Shown here: positions 1 to 10,235 of the stretch, in pieces
How the letters are laid out: the number at the start of each line of letters is the position of its first letter
Position numbering within the stretch: the stretch's first letter is position 1
DNA from: Marinobacter nauticus
Lineage (GTDB): Bacteria > Pseudomonadota > Gammaproteobacteria > Enterobacterales > Shewanellaceae
Reading direction: 5' to 3'
Assembly (NCBI RefSeq): GCF_019801015.1
Contig: NZ_JAHVJZ010000004.1
Location: 434,001 to 498,000 of the forward strand
DNA: 64,000 bases
Position numbers and translations under genes: made by a program
The notes under the pieces: generated by a model
What the model was told of the DNA's origin: nothing
Database searches by the model: none
The model's input: the letters and a program-made list of their open reading frames with translations, nothing else

Positions 1-101
1 CCCAGGCCCCGGGCAGCGCCGGTAACCAGGATCACCTGATCGACAAATTGGATCACGTGCTGTTGCCTGTATTGGTTCGAGATGTTGTCACTGTGGCCCA
101 T
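1..101 (-). CDS. Short-chain dehydrogenase/reductase, N-terminal fragment (runs off the window)
   Basis: Reading leftwards from an ATG at 101, the frame stays open to the window edge and encodes a leader followed by the Rossmann glycine motif VTGAARGLG (TGxxxGxG), typical of SDR-family NAD(P)-dependent oxidoreductases. Only about 33 codons are visible, so the substrate cannot be judged. The ATG lacks a clear ribosome site. An in-frame GTG at 56, which would begin MIQFVDQVILVTG, is an equally plausible start because SDRs usually begin a few residues before the glycine motif. Divergent from menA. Confidence 0.6.
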   Translation of the reverse strand, partial: MGHSDNISNQYRQQHVIQFVDQVILVTGAARGL

Positions 102-239
102 AGCGGCAGGAATTTCTGTGATCGCCCGGGCAAAGGCCATTTCTTCTGTTCGGGATCCTACGTGAGAGGGATCCGAGTCTTTTTGCCATCAACAGGTTAA
201 ACTCCGCCTACCTGCCTCCTTTTTTGTAAAGCGTTATTA

Positions 240-1130
240 ATGCGATTCCAATATTGGCTGATGGCGATCCGCCCCCGTACTCTGCCTGCGGTGATCAGCC
301 CTCTCCTGCTGGGCAATGTGCTGGCCTGGTACCAGGGCCAGTTCTCCTGGCTGGTGGCCGGCTGCGCCATGTTGTGTGGCCTGCTGCTGCAAATTGGCGT
401 GAACCTCGCCAACGATTATTTCGATTTTAAAAGCGGTGTGGATACCGAAGAGCGACTGGGCCCCACCCGGGTCACCCAGGCGGGTCTGCTGGCGCCCACT
501 GCGGTACGTAACGCCATGGCGCTGAGCCTGGTGCTGGCGGTGGCGGTCGGGATGTACCTGATCTACGTCGGCGGCTGGCCCATTGCCGTACTGGCGGCAC
601 TGGCGGTGGCCGGTGCGCTGGGTTACTCCGGCGGCCCCTACCCCATCGCCTCGCTGGGACTGGGCGAAGTGGCGGCGTTTCTCTACTTTGGCCTGGTGGC
701 CGTGGTGGGCGTGTACTTTATTCAGACCGGCCACACCGACCTGCCCGTCTGGATCCTGGCCAGCACGTTAGGGCTGTATAACGCCGCCATTATGCTGGTG
801 AACAACACCCGTGACATCGTCACCGATACCCAGGCTGGCAAGCGAACGCTGGCGGTTCGCATCGGCCAGCACAGCGCCCGCATGCTCTACCGGGCCCTGG
901 TGCTGTTGCCGTTTCTGGTCATTACCCTGAGCTGGCTGATGGGCGTACTGCCGGGCCAGATGGTGCTGCTGGCGGCCATTGCTGCGCCGCTGGCGGTGAA
1001 GTTGGCCACCGCCTTCGAGGAAACCGAGGGTGCCGCGCTCAACCCACTGCTGGGCCGCACCGCACAACTGACGCTGCTCTACAGCCTGATGTGCAGTGGC
1101 GGGTTGATTCTCGCTCGCGTGATGGCCTGA
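240..1130 (+). CDS. menA: 1,4-dihydroxy-2-naphthoate polyprenyltransferase MenA
   Basis: Integral membrane UbiA-family prenyltransferase of menaquinone synthesis. It attaches the polyprenyl chain to 1,4-dihydroxy-2-naphthoate, giving demethylmenaquinone. The 296-aa length is normal. The first Asp-rich prenyl-diphosphate/Mg site is clear (NDYFDFKSGVDTEER, about residues 58-72), with a second acidic motif NNTRDIVTD near residue 185. Most of the rest is hydrophobic helices. The ATG at 240 gives the usual N-terminus (YWLMAIRPRTLPA). Single gene followed by a strong terminator. Its presence implies menaquinone-based anaerobic respiration, as in Shewanella relatives. Confidence 0.95.
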   Translation: MRFQYWLMAIRPRTLPAVISPLLLGNVLAWYQGQFSWLVAGCAMLCGLLLQIGVNLANDYFDFKSGVDTEERLGPTRVTQAGLLAPTAVRNAMALSLVLAVAVGMYLIYVGGWPIAVLAALAVAGALGYSGGPYPIASLGLGEVAAFLYFGLVAVVGVYFIQTGHTDLPVWILASTLGLYNAAIMLVNNTRDIVTDTQAGKRTLAVRIGQHSARMLYRALVLLPFLVITLSWLMGVLPGQMVLLAAIAAPLAVKLATAFEETEGAALNPLLGRTAQLTLLYSLMCSGGLILARVMA

Positions 1131-1140
1131 TGCATCAGAC

Positions 1141-1173
1141 AATAAAAAAGCCCCCGTTCGGGGGCTTTTTTTA
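1141..1173 (+). terminator. Rho-independent terminator after menA
   Basis: A-rich run, then GCCCCCG-ttcg-type hairpin AGCCCCCGTTCGGGGGCT followed by seven T. It lies between the convergent menA and acyl-CoA synthetase genes. The A-run on the other side means it probably works in both directions. Confidence 0.9.
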
Positions 1174-1192
1174 TGACGCAGAATATTCCCGC

Positions 1193-3097
1193 TCAGGGGG
1201 TGACCCGTCCCCGGCCATAACCCAGTCGCACCAGGGTGTTATGCACCAGGTCGAGTGCGGCCGGATCTTCGATGGTCGCGGGCACCACGTAGTCCTGGTT
1301 GTCCGCAATCTTGCGCATGGTACCGCGCAGGATCTTACCGGAGCGGGTTTTGGGCAGCTTGCTGATCACGCTCACCAGCTTAAACGCCGCCACCGGGCCA
1401 ATCTCCTTGCGCACCAGACTGATCAGTTCCTGATACAGCTCGGACTCCGCCATCTCCACCCCGGTTTTCAGCACCACCAAACCCAGCGGCACCTGCCCTT
1501 TAAGCTTGTCAGCCACGCCGATAACGGCCACTTCCGCCACCGCCGGATGCTGAGCCAGCACCTCCTCGAAACGACCGGTGGAGAGTCGATGCCCCGCCAC
1601 ATTAATGATGTCGTCGATGCGGCTCATGATGTAGAGGTAGCCCTCCTCATCCTGATAGCCCGCATCGCCGGTCAGGTAGTAGCCGGGATAGCGGCTCAGG
1701 TAGCTGTCGATATAGCGCTGGTCGTCACCCCACAGGGTGGGCAAGGTGCCTGGAGGCAGCGGCAGCTTAATGGCAATGGCCCCACTTTGATTGGCGGCCA
1801 CGGCCTCACCCTCCTCATCCAGCACCTCAACCTGGTAGCCCGGCACCGCCAGTGAGGGGGAGCCGGCCTTAATCGGCAGCGGTTCTATCCCCAGCGGATT
1901 GGCGCAGATGGCCCAGCCGGTCTCGGTCTGCCACCAGTGATCCACCACCGGCACTTTCAGGGTGTCCATCGCCCAGTTAAGGGTGTCGGGGTCACAACGC
2001 TCACCGGCGAGATAGAGTGCCTTCAGACAGCTGATGTTGTAGCGGCTCAGATACTCGGTGTTTGGGTCTTCCCGCTTGATGGCACGGATCGCCGTAGGGG
2101 CGGTAAAGAAGCTTTTGACCTGATACTGCTCAATCACCCGCCAGAAGGCACCGGGGTCCGGCGTGCCCACCGGCTTCCCTTCGTACAGCACTGTGGTGGC
2201 CCTGGCCAGCAGCGGGCCATAAACAATGTAGGAGTGGCCCACCACCCAGCCCACGTCCGAGGCCGCCCAGAAGGTGTCGCCAGCCTCAATGTTGTAGATC
2301 GCTTTCATCGACCACTTCAGCGCCACCGCATGGCCACCGTTGTCGCGAACGACGCCCTTGGGTGTGCCGGTGGTGCCGGAGGTATAGAGAATGTAGAGCG
2401 GGTCCGTGGCGGCCACCGGTACGCACTGTGCCGGCTCCACCCCCTGCTGGGCGGCATGCCAATCCTTATCCCGTCCGGCCGTCAACTCCGCCTGGCACTG
2501 AGGACGTTGCAGAATCAGACAGCACGACACGCGGTGTTCCGTCAGCGTCAGGGCTTTATCCAGAAGCGGCTTGTAGGGCACCACCCCGGAAGGTTCAATG
2601 CCGCAGGAGGCGGACAGCACCAACTTGGGCTTGGCGTCATCAATTCGGGTCGCCAGTTCGGCAGCGGCAAAGCCCCCGAACACCACAGAGTGGATGGCGC
2701 CAAGCCGGGCACAGGCCAACATGGCGTAAGCGGTTTCCGGCACCATCGGCATGTAGATCACCACCCGGTCGCCCTTCTCCACCCCTTCCGCTTTCAGCGC
2801 ACCCGCCAGTCGGGCCACCTGGGCCTGCAACTCGGCGTAAGTGATGGCATAAGCGGTGTCCGTTACCGGGCTGTCGTACTGGATGGCCACCTGATCACCG
2901 AAGCCGGCTTCCACATGACGATCCACGGCGTTGTAGCAGGTGTTCAGTTGCCCGCCGGCAAACCAGCGATAGAGTGGCGCCGCGCTGTCGTCCAGCACCG
3001 TCTGCCATGGGGCGTCCCAATGGATCCCTTCCGCTGCCTCGCCCCAAAACCCCTGCGGGTCTGACTTGGCCTTTGCCTGTAATGTTCTGATCGCCAT
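1193..3097 (-). CDS. prpE: Propionyl-CoA synthetase-type acyl-CoA ligase (PrpE/ACSS3-like)
   Basis: AMP-forming acyl-CoA synthetase of the Acs/PrpE branch; it activates a short carboxylate (probably propionate, perhaps acetate or another short acid) with ATP and CoA. The ATP-binding motif YTSGTTGTPKGVVRD is near residue 240. The C-terminal lysine motif PKTRSGKILRGTMRKI, site of adenylation and of regulatory acetylation, is near residue 590. The SASCGIEP segment is characteristic of PrpE rather than Acs. I choose the ATG at 3097 (634 aa) because GGAGG lies 7 nt upstream; an in-frame ATG at 3112 would place that site inside the gene. Divergent from liuR, whose candidate operator lies between them, so it may belong to the branched-chain/propionate network. 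Exact substrate is inferred. Confidence 0.85.
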   Translation of the reverse strand: MAIRTLQAKAKSDPQGFWGEAAEGIHWDAPWQTVLDDSAAPLYRWFAGGQLNTCYNAVDRHVEAGFGDQVAIQYDSPVTDTAYAITYAELQAQVARLAGALKAEGVEKGDRVVIYMPMVPETAYAMLACARLGAIHSVVFGGFAAAELATRIDDAKPKLVLSASCGIEPSGVVPYKPLLDKALTLTEHRVSCCLILQRPQCQAELTAGRDKDWHAAQQGVEPAQCVPVAATDPLYILYTSGTTGTPKGVVRDNGGHAVALKWSMKAIYNIEAGDTFWAASDVGWVVGHSYIVYGPLLARATTVLYEGKPVGTPDPGAFWRVIEQYQVKSFFTAPTAIRAIKREDPNTEYLSRYNISCLKALYLAGERCDPDTLNWAMDTLKVPVVDHWWQTETGWAICANPLGIEPLPIKAGSPSLAVPGYQVEVLDEEGEAVAANQSGAIAIKLPLPPGTLPTLWGDDQRYIDSYLSRYPGYYLTGDAGYQDEEGYLYIMSRIDDIINVAGHRLSTGRFEEVLAQHPAVAEVAVIGVADKLKGQVPLGLVVLKTGVEMAESELYQELISLVRKEIGPVAAFKLVSVISKLPKTRSGKILRGTMRKIADNQDYVVPATIEDPAALDLVHNTLVRLGYGRGRVTP

Positions 3098-3215
3098 CCT
3101 GGTTGCCTCCATTCACCGAAACACGGGTGTGTCCCGGTTTTAGCAGGGCACCGGAGAAATCCCCATTAGACCTATGGCTACCGGGCGCTGGCGGGAGGGT
3201 GCCCCGGGGGCTAAC

Positions 3216-3242
3216 TTTACCTTTACGTAAACTTCATATAAG
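3216..3242 (+). promoter_or_regulatory. liuR promoter with candidate LiuR operator
   Basis: The 16-mer TTTACCTTTACGTAAA (3216-3231) matches at 13 of 16 positions the element TTGACGTTTACGTTAA on the minus strand at 18352-18337 before etfB. A -10-like TATAAG follows at 3237-3242. The position, 30-60 bp before the liuR start and in the gap shared with prpE, suits an autoregulated MerR-family promoter. MerR-type LiuR is known to regulate leucine/isovalerate genes in proteobacteria; that this is its site is inference. Confidence 0.55.
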
Positions 3243-3274
3243 GTGACGAAAAATGTCATCCGTACGGGAGCACC

Positions 3275-3667
3275 ATGACCAAAGGTTCACAAGCCACCTA
3301 TTCCATCAGCGAGCTGGCGCGGGAATTTGACATCACCACCCGCAGCATCCGCTTTTATGAGGATCAGGGCCTGCTCAAGCCGAAGCGCCGGGGTCAGACC
3401 CGCATCTACAGCCTGCAGGACCGGGTCCGTCTTAAGCTGATTCTTCGTGGCAAGCGTCTGGGCTTTTCGCTGGCGGAAACCGGTCGTCTGTTTGAGTTGT
3501 ACGACGCTGACCGTTCCAGCCAGACCCAACTGAGCACCATGCTGGACCTGATTGAAGAGAAAAAGCGCGATCTGCAGCTGCAGATGGATGACATCAAAGT
3601 GATCATGATGGAGCTCACCTCCGCAGAAAACCAATGCCGCCAGGCTCTGGAAGCGATCAAAAAATAA
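3275..3667 (+). CDS. liuR: MerR-family transcriptional regulator LiuR
   Basis: 130-aa DNA-binding regulator. The N-terminal MerR winged helix is plain (YSISELAREFDITTRSIRFY, about residues 9-28, then EDQGLLKPKRRGQTRIY), followed by a long dimerisation coiled coil to the end. No cysteine-rich metal site, so it is not a metal sensor. It starts a seven-gene operon and stands 51 bp before liuA. In other proteobacteria LiuR represses branched-chain amino-acid degradation genes and senses a pathway intermediate; the same role is inferred here. Ribosome site GGGAG 5 nt before the ATG. Confidence 0.9.
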   Translation: MTKGSQATYSISELAREFDITTRSIRFYEDQGLLKPKRRGQTRIYSLQDRVRLKLILRGKRLGFSLAETGRLFELYDADRSSQTQLSTMLDLIEEKKRDLQLQMDDIKVIMMELTSAENQCRQALEAIKK

Positions 3668-3718
3668 CAACCATCGCTCAAAGGCCAGGCGGGCCGATTC
3701 GCACAAGGGGAGAAGCGA

Positions 3719-4882
3719 ATGTATCTAGGACGATTCAACTTCGGTCTCGGTGAGACCGTGGACATGCTGCGCGATGCGGTGAGGGAATTTGCTCAGGGCG
3801 AGATTGCCCCACGAGCCGCCGACATCGACCGGGAAAATGCCTTCCCCAACGAGCTTTGGACTCAGTTGGGTGAGATGGGGCTGCTGGGCATCACCGCACC
3901 GGAACAGTACGGCGGTGCCGATATGGGCTACCTGGCCCACGTTGTGGCAATGGAGGAGATCTCCCGCGCCAGCGCTTCCGTGGGCCTCTCCTACGGCGCC
4001 CACTCCAACCTCTGCGTCAATCAGATCGTGAAAAACGGCAATGAGCAGCAGAAGGCCCGTTACCTGCCCAAGCTGGTCAGCGGTGAACACATCGGCGCCC
4101 TGGCGATGAGCGAACCCGGCGCCGGTTCCGATGTGGTCTCGATGAAACTGACCGCCCGCAAAGACGGCGACAAGTACATCCTCAACGGCAACAAGATGTG
4201 GATCACCAACGGTCCCGATGCCCACACCTATGTGATTTACGCCAAAACCGACCCGGATGCCGGCTCCAAAGGGATCACCGCCTTTATCGTGGAGCGCGAC
4301 TTCCCGGGCTTCAGTCAGGCCCAGAAGCTGGACAAGCTGGGCATGCGCGGCTCCAACACCTGTGAGCTGGTGTTTGAGAACTGCGAAGTGCCCGCTGAGA
4401 ACATCCTTGGCGGTGAAGGCAATGGCGTCAAAGTCCTGATGAGCGGCCTGGACTATGAGCGCGTAGTGCTCTCCGGCGGCCCCCTGGGGATCATGGCCGC
4501 GGCCATGGACAGCGTAATGGACTACGTTGGCCAACGTGAGCAGTTTGGCCAGCCCATCGGCAACTTCCAGCTGGTGCAGGGCAAACTGGCGGACATGTAC
4601 ACCCGCGCCAACGCCGCCCGAAGCTACGTCTATACCGTCGCCGCCGCTTGTGACCGCGGCGAGACCACCCGCAAAGACGCCGCTGGCGCCATCCTCTACA
4701 GCGCCGAGATGGCGACGCAGATCAGCCTGGACGCAATTCAGCTGCTGGGCGGCAACGGTTACATCAATGAATACCCCACCGGCCGTCTGCTGCGTGACGC
4801 CAAACTCTACGAGATTGGCGCCGGCACTTCGGAGATCCGCCGCTGGCTGATCGGCCGGGAGCTGATGCACGAGATCCGCTGA
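3719..4882 (+). CDS. liuA: Isovaleryl-CoA dehydrogenase LiuA
   Basis: FAD-dependent acyl-CoA dehydrogenase, 387 aa, oxidising isovaleryl-CoA to 3-methylcrotonyl-CoA and passing electrons to ETF (etfBA, 17-18 kb). Acyl-CoA dehydrogenase signatures [17 protein letters not shown] (about residue 125) and [20 protein letters not shown] (about 340) are visible. The catalytic base is Glu247 in the [12 protein letters not shown] motif; a Glu at this internal position, rather than near the C-terminus, is characteristic of isovaleryl-CoA dehydrogenases. Ribosome site AGGGGAG before the ATG. First enzyme of the operon. Confidence 0.95.
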   Translation: MYLGRFNFGLGETVDMLRDAVREFAQGEIAPRAADIDRENAFPNELWTQLGEMGLLGITAPEQYGGADMGYLAHVVAMEEISRASASVGLSYGAHSNLCVNQIVKNGNEQQKARYLPKLVSGEHIGALAMSEPGAGSDVVSMKLTARKDGDKYILNGNKMWITNGPDAHTYVIYAKTDPDAGSKGITAFIVERDFPGFSQAQKLDKLGMRGSNTCELVFENCEVPAENILGGEGNGVKVLMSGLDYERVVLSGGPLGIMAAAMDSVMDYVGQREQFGQPIGNFQLVQGKLADMYTRANAARSYVYTVAAACDRGETTRKDAAGAILYSAEMATQISLDAIQLLGGNGYINEYPTGRLLRDAKLYEIGAGTSEIRRWLIGRELMHEIR

Positions 4883-4892
4883 TCCGTACCGG

Positions 4893-4915
4893 GGCCGGCG
4901 GCATCGCCGGCCTTT
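4893..4915 (+). other. Hairpin between liuA and liuB
   Basis: Perfect 8-bp GC stem GGCCGGCG-gcat-CGCCGGCC followed by only three T, in the 61-bp gap between two genes of one operon. Too short a T-run for a strong terminator; more likely a partial attenuator or an mRNA-stabilising hairpin that raises liuA relative to the rest. Confidence 0.5.
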
Positions 4916-4943
4916 CCAGTCGCTTAAGACAGGGAACCAGACT

Positions 4944-6551
4944 GTGACCCAACTGCATTCCACCATCAATGTCCATGACGGTGCCTTCCGGCTGCGTCAT
5001 GACGCCATGGCCGAACTGGTGGCCGACCTGCAAACCAAACTCGCCGCCATCCTGCCCGGCGGTACCGACGTCGCCCGCGAGCGCCACACCAGCCGCGGAA
5101 AACTGCTGCCCCGTGAACGCGTCGAACAACTTCTGGACGTGGGCACCCCCTTCCTCGAGATTGGCCAGATGGCCGCGTTTGAATGCTACGAGGACGACGT
5201 CCCCGCTGCCGGTGTGATTGCCGGCATCGGCCGGGTCAGTGGCGTTGAGTGCATGATCATTGCCAACGACGCCACCGTAAAAGGCGGCACCTACTATCCG
5301 CTGACCGTCAAAAAGCACCTGCGTGCCCAGGAGATCGCCCGTCGCTGCCACCTGCCCTGCATCTATCTGGTGGATTCCGGCGGTGCCTTCCTGCCCCGTC
5401 AGGACGAAGTGTTCCCGGACCGTGACCACTTTGGCCGCATCTTCTTTAACCAGGCCCAGATGTCTGCACAAGGCATCCCCCAGATCGCCGTGGTGATGGG
5501 CCTGTGTACCGCTGGTGGCGCTTATGTGCCGGCGATGGCGGACGAGTCCATTATGGTGAAAGAGCAGGCCAGCATCTTTCTGGCTGGCCCGCCGCTGGTG
5601 AAAGCCGCCACCGGCGAAGAGATCAGCGCCGAAGACCTGGGCGGTGGCCGCGTTCATACCGAGATTTCCGGTGTGGCGGACCATCTGGCGGATAACGACC
5701 AGCATGCGCTGCAATTGGCCCGTCAGGCGGTGTCACGCCTCAATCACCAGAAAGCCAACCCGTTGGTTCGTTCCCCGGTGAAGCCGCCCCGCTTCGACGC
5801 CAAAGAGCTGTACGGCATTGTCGGCACCAATCTAAAGCAGCCGTTTGAGGTGCGCGAAGTGATCGCCCGGCTCGTCGACGATTCCGACTTTGACGAGTTT
5901 AAAGCCCGTTTCGGCAGCACTCTGGTGTGCGGATTTGCCCGCCTGCACGGTTACCCCATCGGCATTCTGGCCAACAACGGCATCCTGTTTTCCGAGTCCG
6001 CTCAGAAGGGCGCGCACTTTATCGAACTGTGCTGCCAGCGCGGCATTCCGTTGCTGTTCCTGCAGAACATCACCGGCTTTATGGTGGGCCAGAAGTACGA
6101 ACACGAAGGGATCGCCAAACACGGTGCCAAACTGGTGACCGCGGTGTCCTGCGCCACGGTGCCGAAGTTCACCGTAGTGATTGGCGGCAGTTATGGCGCC
6201 GGCAACTACGGCATGTGCGGCCGCGCCTTTGACCCCACCCTGATGTGGAGCTGGCCCAACACCCGCATCTCGGTAATGGGCGGCGAGCAGGCCGGTAACG
6301 TGCTGGCCCAGGTTAAAGCCGACCAGCTGGCCAAGAAAGGCATTGAGTGGCCTGCCGAAGAACAGGAAGCCTTTAAAGCCCCCATCGTTGAGCAGTATGA
6401 GCGTCAGGGCCACCCCTACTACGCCAGCGCCCGACTGTGGGATGACGGCATCATCGACCCGGCTCAGACCCGGGACGTGGTCGGCCTTGCTCTGTCTGCG
6501 GCGATGAACGCCCCGGCCACCCCGACCCGCTTCGGCGTCTTCAGGATGTAA
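4944..6551 (+). CDS. liuB: Methylcrotonoyl-CoA carboxylase beta (carboxyltransferase) subunit LiuB
   Basis: 535-aa carboxyltransferase subunit that moves CO2 from biotin on LiuD to 3-methylcrotonyl-CoA, giving 3-methylglutaconyl-CoA. Both crotonase-fold halves are present, with motifs [13 protein letters not shown] (about residue 147), [17 protein letters not shown] (about 185) and [18 protein letters not shown] (about 415). Length is normal for this subunit. The start is GTG at 4944, giving [10 protein letters not shown]; an AGGGA lies upstream. Followed after 3 nt by liuC. Confidence 0.95.
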   Translation: MTQLHSTINVHDGAFRLRHDAMAELVADLQTKLAAILPGGTDVARERHTSRGKLLPRERVEQLLDVGTPFLEIGQMAAFECYEDDVPAAGVIAGIGRVSGVECMIIANDATVKGGTYYPLTVKKHLRAQEIARRCHLPCIYLVDSGGAFLPRQDEVFPDRDHFGRIFFNQAQMSAQGIPQIAVVMGLCTAGGAYVPAMADESIMVKEQASIFLAGPPLVKAATGEEISAEDLGGGRVHTEISGVADHLADNDQHALQLARQAVSRLNHQKANPLVRSPVKPPRFDAKELYGIVGTNLKQPFEVREVIARLVDDSDFDEFKARFGSTLVCGFARLHGYPIGILANNGILFSESAQKGAHFIELCCQRGIPLLFLQNITGFMVGQKYEHEGIAKHGAKLVTAVSCATVPKFTVVIGGSYGAGNYGMCGRAFDPTLMWSWPNTRISVMGGEQAGNVLAQVKADQLAKKGIEWPAEEQEAFKAPIVEQYERQGHPYYASARLWDDGIIDPAQTRDVVGLALSAAMNAPATPTRFGVFRM

Positions 6552-6554
6552 ACC

Positions 6555-7364
6555 ATGGATTACCAATACATCGAACTGAATCAGGAGGGGCGGCTGGCCC
6601 GCCTGACCCTGAACCGGCCGGATAAGCACAACGCCTTTAACGCCGGTACCATCGCTGAGCTGCTCCATGCCCTCAACGTGGTGGCCGCCAATAGTGAACT
6701 CAGCCTGCTGGTGCTGGACGCCAATGGCAAGCACTTCTGCGCCGGTGCCGACCTGGGCTGGATGAAGGCCCAGGCCGCCATGGACGCCGAAGCCAATCTG
6801 GCCGATGCCCGCCAGTTGGCGGTGCTGATGCATACCCTGGATACCCTGCCGGTCCCGGTGCTGGCACTGGTGCAGGGTGCCGCCTTTGGTGGCGCCCTGG
6901 GTCTGATCGCCTGTGCCGACATTGTGGTGGCGCAACCGGGCAGTCTGTTTTGCCTGTCAGAAGTGAAACTGGGCTTGATCCCCTCCGCCATCAGCCCTTA
7001 CGTCAGCCGTGCCATTGGTGTCCGCCAGATGCGCCGCTACGCCCTGACGGCTGAGCGCTTTGACGGCAACCAGGCCAAGGCCCTGGGGCTGGTCCATGAA
7101 GTGGCAGAGCAGCCGGCCGAAGCGGCCGAGCCGCTGATTCAGGCGCTGCTGGGCAATGGCCCACAAGCCCTGCGCGCCTGCAAATCCCTGCTTGAGCGCG
7201 TGGCCAATGCGCCCATTGATGATGCCCTGGTGGAAGACACCGCACAGCGCATCGCCGCCATCCGGGTCACCCCGGAGGGTCAGGAAGGCCTTCAGGCCTT
7301 TTTCGACAAACGTGCCCCCAACTGGCAATCCAAGGACAACCCGCAGCGGCAGGAGGCCCAATGA
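6555..7364 (+). CDS. liuC: Methylglutaconyl-CoA hydratase LiuC
   Basis: 269-aa enoyl-CoA hydratase/isomerase (crotonase) family enzyme, hydrating 3-methylglutaconyl-CoA to HMG-CoA. The oxyanion-hole segments HFCAGADLGWMK (about residue 60) and GAAFGGALGLIACADIVVA (about 108) are clear, as is the FCLSEVKLGLIPSAISPYV stretch carrying the catalytic Glu. The specific reaction is assigned from its place between the two methylcrotonyl-CoA carboxylase genes and before the HMG-CoA lyase gene. Its last codons overlap liuD (ATGA). Confidence 0.93.
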   Translation: MDYQYIELNQEGRLARLTLNRPDKHNAFNAGTIAELLHALNVVAANSELSLLVLDANGKHFCAGADLGWMKAQAAMDAEANLADARQLAVLMHTLDTLPVPVLALVQGAAFGGALGLIACADIVVAQPGSLFCLSEVKLGLIPSAISPYVSRAIGVRQMRRYALTAERFDGNQAKALGLVHEVAEQPAEAAEPLIQALLGNGPQALRACKSLLERVANAPIDDALVEDTAQRIAAIRVTPEGQEGLQAFFDKRAPNWQSKDNPQRQEAQ

Positions 7365-9316
7365 ACATTAAGAAAGTCCTGATCGCCAACCGTGGCGAAA
7401 TCGCCTGCCGGGTGATCGACACCTGTCGCCATCTGGGCATCGCCACCGTCTCGGTGTACTCCGACGCGGACCGTCACGCCCGCCATGTGGCGATGGCCGA
7501 CGAAGCCTTTCGTCTGGGTCCGGCAGAGGCCCGACTGTCCTATCTGAATACCGAACTGCTGCTGGAAGTCGCCAAGCAGTCCCGTTGTGACGCCATTCAT
7601 CCGGGCTACGGTTTCCTGTCTGAAAATCCGGAGTTTGCCGAGGCCTGCGCCACGGCGGGCATCACCTTTATCGGCCCTCGTGCGGACGCCATCGCTAAGA
7701 TGGGCTCCAAAAGCGCCGCCAAGGCGATCATGGAGAAGGCTGGCGTGCCGATGCTGCCCGGCTACCACGGTGACGACCAGTCCGATGCCCGGCTGACTGA
7801 GGAAGCAGAAAAAATCGGCTACCCCTTGCTGGTTAAAGCCGCCTTTGGTGGCGGTGGCAAAGGGATGCGCATCGTCGAACAGGCTGACCAACTCGCCGCC
7901 GCCCTGGCCACCGCTCGTCGCGAAGCGCAAAGCGCCTTTGGTAACGACCAGCTGCTGCTGGAGCGTTACCTGACGGCCCCCCGTCATGTCGAGGTGCAGG
8001 TGTTTGCCGATGCTCACGGCAACGCGGTGTATCTCTCTGATCGGGATTGCTCAATCCAGCGCCGCCACCAGAAGGTGGTGGAGGAAGCCCCGGCACCGGG
8101 CCTGTCTGACGCATTACGCGCCGAGATGGGGGAAGCCTCAGTCAAAGCCGCCAAGGCCATCGATTACCTGGGCGCTGGCACCGTGGAATACCTGGTGGAT
8201 GATCAGGGCCGTTTCTACTTTATGGAGATGAACACCCGCCTGCAGGTGGAGCACCCGGTTACTGAGCTGGTGACCGGCCAGGATCTGGTGGCCTGGCAGC
8301 TTCAGGTGGCGGCCGGCGAGTGCCTTCCCCTGACTCAGCAGCAGATTTCGATTCGCGGCCACGCCGTTGAGGTGCGCCTTTACGCCGAAGACCCGCAACG
8401 CGACTTTCTGCCTGCCACCGGCACCCTGGCTCGCCTGCGCTGGCCGCAGGGGGAAGGGGTACGCATCGATACCGGCGTGGTAGAAGGCGACGCCATTACC
8501 GCCTATTACGACCCGATGATCGCCAAGCTGATCTGCTACGGCGATGACCGTCCGATGGCGATCCGCCGGATGGTGCAGGCGCTGGGCCAGTGCGAACTGG
8601 CCGGCATCACCACCAACCTGCCGTTCCTGCACCGCATTACCGACCATCCCGCGTTTGCTGCCGAAGAGCTGCACACCGGCTTTATTGAGGTCCACAGCGA
8701 TCAACTGCTGGCCCCCAGTCAGGACGCCTGGCCCGCCGCCTGGGCGGTGGCCCTGAGCCTGCTGGGCGAGTCCGATGGCGGCGATGTTCCGGTCGGCTTC
8801 CGCCTGAATGCCCCGGCCCGGGCTCAGATCCTGTTGGAAGATGAGCACGGCGATCGCTACTCCATTCTGCTTACTGCCCACGACCACGGCTGGCAAACCG
8901 AGCTGAACGGTCTGCCGGCACAGCTGGCGCTGGTCGAGAGCGGTGACCGTCTCCGCCTGGAGCTGAATGGCCACCTTAAGAGCTGGTCCTGCCACCGCGA
9001 TGAGCAGGGCATCACCGTGCTGTTGCCCGGCGGCCCACTGCGCTTTGCCCAGGTGAGGCATCAGGGCAAACAGAGCCAGGGCGATGCCGACAAGGCGCTG
9101 CAGGCGCCGATGAACGGTACGCTGGTGGCCAATCTGGTTGCCGTGGGCGACAGCGTCAGCAGCGGGCAGGCCCTGGTGGTGATGGAAGCGATGAAGATGG
9201 AATACACCATCAGCGCACCGTTTGACGGCATCGTGACTGCCCTGCCCTTCAGCGAAGGGGCGCAGGTCACCGATGGCACCGCGCTGGTCGCGCTGGAACA
9301 GGAGGCGTCCGAATGA
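7361..9316 (+). CDS. liuD: Methylcrotonoyl-CoA carboxylase alpha (biotin carboxylase) subunit LiuD
   Basis: 651-aa biotin-containing subunit. The N-terminal biotin carboxylase begins [16 protein letters not shown]. The ATP-grasp glycine loop [14 protein letters not shown] lies near residue 162, and the active-site region [14 protein letters not shown] near residue 290. The C-terminal biotinyl domain carries the lysine in [11 protein letters not shown] (about residue 609). Length and domain order match the alpha subunit of methylcrotonyl-CoA carboxylase. Start and stop codons overlap both neighbours by 4 nt, indicating translational coupling. Confidence 0.95.
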   Translation: MNIKKVLIANRGEIACRVIDTCRHLGIATVSVYSDADRHARHVAMADEAFRLGPAEARLSYLNTELLLEVAKQSRCDAIHPGYGFLSENPEFAEACATAGITFIGPRADAIAKMGSKSAAKAIMEKAGVPMLPGYHGDDQSDARLTEEAEKIGYPLLVKAAFGGGGKGMRIVEQADQLAAALATARREAQSAFGNDQLLLERYLTAPRHVEVQVFADAHGNAVYLSDRDCSIQRRHQKVVEEAPAPGLSDALRAEMGEASVKAAKAIDYLGAGTVEYLVDDQGRFYFMEMNTRLQVEHPVTELVTGQDLVAWQLQVAAGECLPLTQQQISIRGHAVEVRLYAEDPQRDFLPATGTLARLRWPQGEGVRIDTGVVEGDAITAYYDPMIAKLICYGDDRPMAIRRMVQALGQCELAGITTNLPFLHRITDHPAFAAEELHTGFIEVHSDQLLAPSQDAWPAAWAVALSLLGESDGGDVPVGFRLNAPARAQILLEDEHGDRYSILLTAHDHGWQTELNGLPAQLALVESGDRLRLELNGHLKSWSCHRDEQGITVLLPGGPLRFAQVRHQGKQSQGDADKALQAPMNGTLVANLVAVGDSVSSGQALVVMEAMKMEYTISAPFDGIVTALPFSEGAQVTDGTALVALEQEASE

Positions 9317-10233
9317 GGCCTCGCGAGGTCAAGATTGTCGAAGTCGGCCCAAGGGACGGCCTGCAGAACGAAGCGGCCGTCACGCTGGCGCACCGCATCG
9401 AGCTGGTCAACGCCCTCTCCGGGACCGGCCTGCGCCATATCGAAGCGGGCAGCTTTGTCTCCCCCAAATGGGTTCCGCAGATGGCCGGTTCCGATGCCCT
9501 GTTTGAGGCGATCGAGCGCCACCCCGGCGTCACCTACTCCGCTCTGACCCCCAACCTGAAGGGCTTTGAGTTGGCGGACGCCGCAGGGGCCATGGAAGTG
9601 GCGGTATTTGGTGCGGCATCGGAAGCGTTCAGCCAAAAGAACATCAACTGTTCGGTGGCGGAGTCTCTGGCCCGGTTTGAACCGGTGATGGTGGCCGCGG
9701 AAGAGTCCGCCATACCGGTGCGCGGCTACGTTTCCTGCGTGCTGGGTTGCCCTTACGAGGGCGCCGTTGCCCCCGCCAAGGTGGCGGAAGTGGCTCACGC
9801 CCTGTACGCCATGGGTTGCCACGAGATCTCGCTGGGCGACACCATCGGCATCGGCACCCCGGATAAGGCGGTGGCGATGCTGGAAGCGGTCGCTGCCCGG
9901 GTGCCGATGAACGCACTGGCACTGCATTTCCACGATACCTACGGTCAGGCACTGGCCAATGTGCTGGCCTGTCTGGAGCTGGGGGTCAGCACCATCGACA
10001 GTGCGGTGGCCGGTCTTGGCGGTTGCCCCTATGCCGCAGGGGCCAGCGGAAACCTGGCCACCGAAGATCTGGTCTACCTGCTGAATGGTCTGGGGATCCG
10101 CCATGGGGTGGACCTTGACCGCCTGGTGGCAGCAGGCAATCAAATCAGTCAGCGGCTGGGCCGCAGCAATGGTTCCAAAGTGGCGCAGGCCCTCAGCGGC
10201 CGGTGCAACGTACAGTCAGGAAGCGGAGAATAA
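9313..10233 (+). CDS. liuE: Hydroxymethylglutaryl-CoA lyase LiuE
   Basis: 306-aa TIM-barrel lyase cleaving HMG-CoA to acetyl-CoA and acetoacetate. The N-terminal [12 protein letters not shown] motif (about residue 8) and the G-rich catalytic-loop signature [19 protein letters not shown] (about residue 236), with the active-site Cys, are diagnostic. ATGA overlap with liuD. Acetoacetate made here is the substrate of the CoA-transferase genes that follow, so the operon carries the carbon through to acetoacetyl-CoA. Confidence 0.96.
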   Translation: MRPREVKIVEVGPRDGLQNEAAVTLAHRIELVNALSGTGLRHIEAGSFVSPKWVPQMAGSDALFEAIERHPGVTYSALTPNLKGFELADAAGAMEVAVFGAASEAFSQKNINCSVAESLARFEPVMVAAEESAIPVRGYVSCVLGCPYEGAVAPAKVAEVAHALYAMGCHEISLGDTIGIGTPDKAVAMLEAVAARVPMNALALHFHDTYGQALANVLACLELGVSTIDSAVAGLGGCPYAAGASGNLATEDLVYLLNGLGIRHGVDLDRLVAAGNQISQRLGRSNGSKVAQALSGRCNVQSGSGE

Positions 10234-10235
10234 GG

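Noticed and set aside
150-175. Two GGATCC-containing segments before menA resembling an operator palindrome
   Set aside because: The arms do not match as an inverted repeat without a shift, and nothing similar occurs elsewhere in the window.
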